Below are positions 32,324 through 35,531 of a stretch of 35,531 nucleotides of DNA, piece after piece. The notes below the pieces were generated by a model, which worked only from the letters and a program-made list of their open reading frames with translations, was not told where the DNA came from and searched no databases. Source of the DNA: a virus. The position numbers and the translations under genes were made by a program. Location of the stretch: IMG/VR virus record IMGVR_UViG_3300032265_002388, positions 1 through 35,531 of that record; one strand, written 5' to 3'. Each line of letters begins with the position of its first letter. Position 1 is the stretch's first letter.

Positions 32324-33328
32324 ATGACATATCAATCAGGCGGACTAATACAAGCGGCGGATTTTAACGGATTCGCAGGACCTACAGCATCAGGCGGCAA
32401 CGCAAATGCAAACTTAAACGATGTATGGTCTACCGGCAGCGGCGACAAGGGTTGGGGACAAACAGCGGTACCTACCGTGGCCGCTGGAGCCACAGTGGCC
32501 GCTGGAGTAACTGGTCCAATTGCATCGGCTACTTCCTGGGCAGGATTGGTTACCGATCTTTCTTTAGCTGGCCAACAAACAAACACAACATTAACTTCAA
32601 GAACAGCTCCAACAGCTGGTCAAACCATTAGTATTTTATCTGCGGTAAACACTGACTTAACTAACGTTACCACCAATCGTGGCAATGCTGCCGCATCCGG
32701 CTCACAGTATACTACCAGTGGATCCAGTGCTGGACCTGCTGAATCCAACAATGCCGCTGGTTGGACAATGACATTTACACAGACCATGACATTTGCTAAT
32801 GCCAACTCAGCACGTTATTTCTTTAACGCAGGCGGCATTGTGCGTGTAGCCTACAGCAAAAGCTCAACTGGTACAGACAAAGATCCAGACTGGAACCAAC
32901 TGGCTGGCTGGTGCGGAACCATTAACTTTACCGGTCGTGTTGCAGGTGCAGCCCAAACTATTGCTGGACAAGCCTACACAGGAACTACACGTCTAGGTGG
33001 GTCGGGTGGCACACAAACTACACTAGCTACAACCACTGGTTTTTATAGCCTTACTCCTGGTGCAGCCGCAACTCCATTATTCCAATTAAATGATTCTGCG
33101 CCATACGGCAGCGACTACATCAAAACTACTGTGGCATTAAACTCCGGTTCTACTGTGTTGACTTTTGTAACAACCTGGGTCGACGCCGGATATTCTGGAG
33201 CAGGTAAATCCAATAATATCACAGCTGGAGCAACCACCGCATTGAGTTATTTCCCACCTAGCTCGCTCTATTTGACTCCAAGTTGGAACTCTCCGTCAGC
33301 GCCCACATTGAGCTCCTCAGTAGCTTAA
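32324..33328 (+). CDS. Virion surface/tail fibre-type protein
   Basis: A 334-residue protein rich in Ala, Thr, Gly and Ser. It starts YQSGGLIQAADFNGFAG and contains FTQTMTFANANSARYFFNAG followed by GIVRVAY, a motif known from tail fibre or tail proteins of large phages. No enzymatic motif is apparent. AGGAAA lies 8 nt upstream of the start. It is the last gene of the late operon: a perfect hairpin terminator follows the TAA by about 20 nt. Exposed position (host contact) is inferred from composition and from its fibre neighbour. Confidence 0.6.
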   Translation: MTYQSGGLIQAADFNGFAGPTASGGNANANLNDVWSTGSGDKGWGQTAVPTVAAGATVAAGVTGPIASATSWAGLVTDLSLAGQQTNTTLTSRTAPTAGQTISILSAVNTDLTNVTTNRGNAAASGSQYTTSGSSAGPAESNNAAGWTMTFTQTMTFANANSARYFFNAGGIVRVAYSKSSTGTDKDPDWNQLAGWCGTINFTGRVAGAAQTIAGQAYTGTTRLGGSGGTQTTLATTTGFYSLTPGAAATPLFQLNDSAPYGSDYIKTTVALNSGSTVLTFVTTWVDAGYSGAGKSNNITAGATTALSYFPPSSLYLTPSWNSPSAPTLSSSVA

Positions 33329-33345
33329 TCAAACCAGTCTTACCA

Positions 33346-33365
33346 AAAGCCCCGCAAGGGGCTTT
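33346..33365 (+). terminator. Intrinsic-type terminator after the late operon
   Basis: AAAGCCCC (33346-33353) pairs perfectly with GGGGCTTT (33358-33365) around a GCAA tetraloop. The following U-tract is short (ACTTTATCTGC, then CTTTTT). The hairpin separates the fibre gene from the next operon. Confidence 0.8.
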
Positions 33366-33391
33366 ACTTTATCTGCTTTTTGTAGTATAAT
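33363..33391 (+). promoter_or_regulatory. Sigma70-like promoter overlapping the terminator
   Basis: TTTACT (33363-33368), a 17-nt spacer and TATAAT (33386-33391). The predicted start is 33398, exactly the A of the ATG, with no ribosome-binding site. The -35 begins inside the last bases of the terminator stem. Confidence 0.55.
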
Positions 33392-33397
33392 CAATCT

Positions 33398-33706
33398 ATG
33401 AACACTGACGAATTAATTTCCTATGGTCGCGCTCGTTTTGAACATGCGGCCGCACGACGCACCCTTAAAGAAAAATATCAAGCCAAAATGACCTTTGCCT
33501 ATCGTGGTGGTATGTGGAAGGCTGGTCCAGAACTAAATTCAACAATATTTACTTGTGGACGTATTGGTGAAGTAGTGTTGCTAGACTTGTATGAAAACCC
33601 TGTTAAAATTGATACCAAGGAATTAATGGCACTGAGTCAAGAACGCTTTAACGAGCAAATGAACGCTTGGCTTGTAGAATACGAACAACTTAATCAAAAT
33701 AGATGA
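33398..33706 (+). CDS. Conserved phage protein of unknown function
   Basis: A 102-residue protein with TFAYRGGMWKAGPELN, then EVVLLDLYENPVKIDTKEL and FNEQMNAWLVEYEQL. I have a sense of meeting this pattern in T4-like aquatic phages but know no function. It is soluble, mixed alpha/beta, with no membrane segment or catalytic motif. It is the first gene of an operon with glycosyltransferase-like genes and ends in an ATGA overlap with the next. Its ATG lies 6 nt after a TATAAT box, suggesting a leaderless mRNA. Confidence 0.7.
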   Translation: MNTDELISYGRARFEHAAARRTLKEKYQAKMTFAYRGGMWKAGPELNSTIFTCGRIGEVVLLDLYENPVKIDTKELMALSQERFNEQMNAWLVEYEQLNQNR

Positions 33707-34461
33707 AGACTGGCGCACTGATATTTGCCCGTAACAATGAGCAGATTGATTATGTTGCCATGGCCGAGTGGTCGGCTCAGAATATTAAACGTCATCTGGG
33801 CATACCAACACACATAGTAACCGACGACGCAACACCCGGCGATAACACTAGACATTTTACAGATGTTGGGCATGTGACCTGGCACAATCTTAATCGTATG
33901 GATGCTTACCGACTAAGTCCATGGGATCGCACATTAGTATTAGATGCAGACTATGTTGTTGCCAGCGATCAATTAAAAATATTATTAGACAGCAATTGTA
34001 ATTTTCTAGCACACCGCCAAGCATACGACGTCACTGGATGTAATGACTTTAAGGAATTAAATTATTTTGGCCGTAATCATATGCCCATGTGGTGGGCCAC
34101 AGTTATGATGTTTTGCCGGAGTCAACATGCAGAATTAATATTCGATTCAATGCAAATGGTACGAGACAACTGGAATCACTATCGTGCGTTGTATAAAAAC
34201 TCAAACTCGACATATCGTAATGACCATGCATTAAGCATTGCGCTGGGCATAGTCAATGGACATACATTAAATCACGCTGAAATTCCCTGGGCTCTCGCAA
34301 GCCTAACACCCGATCACCAACTAACACAACTAGCCCAAGATCATTATCGTGTTGAGTTTATAAACACAGAAAATCGACCACGCTGGATTCAATTAAAGAA
34401 TCAAGATTTTCATGCCATGGGTAAAAAGCATTTAGGAGATATAGTTGCCAATAACACATGA
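33703..34461 (+). CDS. GT-A-type glycosyltransferase-like protein
   Basis: A 252-residue protein. The N-terminus MKTGALIFARNNEQIDYVAM, then THIVTDD, resembles the nucleotide-binding start of GT-A folds, and DRTLVLDADYVVASD contains a DxD motif (DAD) for metal/nucleotide-sugar binding. Further conserved-looking parts are MWWATVMMFCRS and the YRNDHALSIAL segment, as in GT8-like enzymes where an aspartate helps the acceptor side. It likely transfers a sugar from a nucleotide sugar; the acceptor (phage DNA base, virion protein or host surface) is unknown. It overlaps the preceding gene by ATGA and the following gene by 17 nt. Confidence 0.65.
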   Translation: MKTGALIFARNNEQIDYVAMAEWSAQNIKRHLGIPTHIVTDDATPGDNTRHFTDVGHVTWHNLNRMDAYRLSPWDRTLVLDADYVVASDQLKILLDSNCNFLAHRQAYDVTGCNDFKELNYFGRNHMPMWWATVMMFCRSQHAELIFDSMQMVRDNWNHYRALYKNSNSTYRNDHALSIALGIVNGHTLNHAEIPWALASLTPDHQLTQLAQDHYRVEFINTENRPRWIQLKNQDFHAMGKKHLGDIVANNT

Positions 34462-35170
34462 ACGTGGTTATCTAATACCAGCCATTGGCGATGCGTATGT
34501 AAAATGCGCAAACCAATTAGCCGATAGTATTAGGCACTGGCATCCTGCAGCTAATATTACTATTCTAACCAAAGAAATGTTACCGCACGGTGACCTGGGT
34601 GGCTACACCAACGATTGGCAAGTGTTTCAATGTAGTCCTTATCGTCAAACAATTAAACTAGAAGCCGACATGGTATGCGCCAGTCCTATAGATCATTGGT
34701 GGACGTTGTTTGAACGACGTGATGTTGTTATTAGCCAAGGCGCAAGAACATTTTATGATGAGTCTGCCCAATCAAGATATTATAGAAAAATATTTGACCA
34801 AAATAATCTACCAGACGTTTACAATGCCATTACCTATTGGAGGTTAAGTACTACAGCTAAAGAGTTTTTTGATCTAGTTCGTAATATATTTGAACATTGG
34901 GAAGAATATAAAAAATTGTTAAAGTTTCCAGAAGAGACCCCTAGCACCGACGTGGTGTATGCTATAGCCGCAGTAATCATAGGGCCGGAAGTTGTAACAC
35001 TGCCGCAGGGACTTGGTCCAACAATAGTGCATATGAAACAATATATTAATCCATTAATTGGCAACGACTGGACAAAAGAATTAACGTGGGAAAACAATCC
35101 GTTAAGGATTAATACTATAGCCCAGTGGGGCCTAGTGCATTATCACATCAAGGAGTGGAACTATGAGTAA
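34445..35170 (+). CDS. Second glycosyltransferase-like protein (TTG start)
   Basis: A 241-residue protein. The start is TTG 34445, supported by AGGAG (34434-34438) at 6 nt; the nearby ATG at 34458 is in another frame. It overlaps the previous gene by 17 nt. PYRQTIKLEADMVCASPIDH corresponds to the DxD region of its neighbour (LEADM versus LDADY), here with E-A-D in place of D-A-D. The remainder (VYNAITYWRLSTTAKEFF, STDVVYAIA, GPTIVHMKQYIN) also parallels GT-A proteins, where the final His can bind metal. The two proteins are probably diverged paralogues. Whether the altered DxD keeps activity cannot be judged. Confidence 0.6.
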   Translation: MPITHERGYLIPAIGDAYVKCANQLADSIRHWHPAANITILTKEMLPHGDLGGYTNDWQVFQCSPYRQTIKLEADMVCASPIDHWWTLFERRDVVISQGARTFYDESAQSRYYRKIFDQNNLPDVYNAITYWRLSTTAKEFFDLVRNIFEHWEEYKKLLKFPEETPSTDVVYAIAAVIIGPEVVTLPQGLGPTIVHMKQYINPLIGNDWTKELTWENNPLRINTIAQWGLVHYHIKEWNYE

Positions 35171-35447
35171 TGAACAAGATAAAACCAAGCACAACACACG
35201 CATGCACCGCGCCTGGAGAGCAATTAAAAAGCAACTTGGCATTATTAAATCTCACAAAAACTTTGGTACAGCAAGTAAGCAGATTGATGAATCACAACCA
35301 CATCGCTTGGCCAAAAAACATGCAATGGATTGTGGGCAACCGCATTGTACATTGTGCGGCAACCCCAGGCATAATCGAGCTCGTAAAGGCAAAGATAAGT
35401 TAACCACCCAAGAACGCCGTAACAATCAAAAGAGCAACGATGAGTAA
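35163..35447 (+). CDS. Small basic cysteine-rich protein, probable zinc binder
   Basis: A 94-residue, strongly basic protein. AAGGAG (35150-35155) lies 7 nt before ATG 35163, and the start overlaps the preceding gene by 8 nt. A compact motif DCGQPHCTLCGNPRH (C57, C62, C65, H61/H70) precedes the basic stretch NRARKGKDK, a layout common in small phage proteins of T4-like viruses and suggesting zinc coordination and possibly nucleic-acid binding. Function unknown. The stop overlaps the next start. Confidence 0.7.
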   Translation: MSNEQDKTKHNTRMHRAWRAIKKQLGIIKSHKNFGTASKQIDESQPHRLAKKHAMDCGQPHCTLCGNPRHNRARKGKDKLTTQERRNNQKSNDE

Positions 35448-35531
35448 AGAAACTACAGAAAATTTCTGGCAGGTATGGAATAATTTTAAATGGCCAGACC
35501 CAGTTACAGTTTTTTTTAGGTTATATCATAA
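35440..35531 (+). CDS. Start of a small conserved phage protein (truncated by the window)
   Basis: ATG 35440 overlaps the previous stop by 8 nt and opens a frame of 30 codons to the end of the window: ENFWQVWNNFKWPDPVTVFF, then RLYH. The aromatic-rich WPDPVTVFFRLYH segment looks like a conserved small-protein start, but too little is visible to name it. It continues the operon that begins at 33398. Confidence 0.6.
   Translation, partial: MSKETTENFWQVWNNFKWPDPVTVFFRLYH

Noticed and set aside
1-35531. tRNA genes, CRISPR arrays, transposons or attachment sites.
   Set aside because: No cloverleaf, direct-repeat array, transposase or integrase pattern was seen; the gaps are too short to hold them.

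Overview
The window is the structural and late-gene region of a T4-like myovirus (contractile-tailed phage), of the kind found as cyanophage/pelagiphage relatives in aquatic samples. The diagnosis rests on recognisable baseplate wedge proteins (gp53, gp25, gp6, a giant gp7-like protein), a gp5-like spike, a gp48-like tail-tube cap candidate, a gp55-type late sigma factor and a gp47-type (Mre11/SbcD) nuclease subunit. Coding is very dense, with almost no intergenic DNA, many stop/start overlaps (TAATG or ATGA) and no gene-free stretch over 100 bases. I see no tRNA, rRNA, CRISPR array, insertion sequence or integrase. The host cannot be named from this sequence.

Left arm (1-4418, minus strand): gp55 late sigma factor, then a radical SAM protein, then (behind its own promoter) the gp47-like nuclease, then a second radical SAM protein that runs off the left edge. 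Both radical SAM proteins carry an extra cysteine-rich 'twitch'-like region in front of the core. gp55 has a strong host-type promoter (TTGACA, 16 nt, extended -10), which also argues for an internal GTG start.

Centre (4531-30223, plus strand): the baseplate operon. Its order is gp48-like cap, gp53, two hub-like proteins, gp5-like spike without lysozyme, a 497-aa structural protein, gp25, gp6, and a gp7-like wedge protein of more than 4,800 codons. The gp7-like frame is interrupted by one in-frame TAA at 28130-28132. The frame continues directly, and the downstream part looks like the normal C-terminus, so the 4,124-aa and 687-aa frames are probably one gene.

Right arm (30243-33328): a 43-codon mini-gene resembling the start of the following 201-aa protein, then two fibre or virion-surface proteins, closed by an intrinsic terminator. 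A new operon starts at 33398 from a host-type promoter with no room for a leader. It encodes a small conserved protein, two DxD glycosyltransferase-like proteins, a small cysteine-rich protein and the beginning of another gene.

Regulatory logic: every real gap in the baseplate/fibre operon carries or abuts a TAAATA core, a plausible equivalent of the T4 late promoter (TATAAATA) recognised by gp55. The gene at 2301 and the operon at 33398 instead have sigma70-like promoters whose -10 sits 6-7 nt from the ATG, suggesting leaderless early mRNAs. The most noteworthy items are the stop codon inside the giant gp7-like gene, its unusual domain content (duplicated cupredoxin-like domain, FG-GAP-type repeats, CBM5/12-like motifs), the two radical SAM proteins flanking gp47, and the candidate leaderless promoters.
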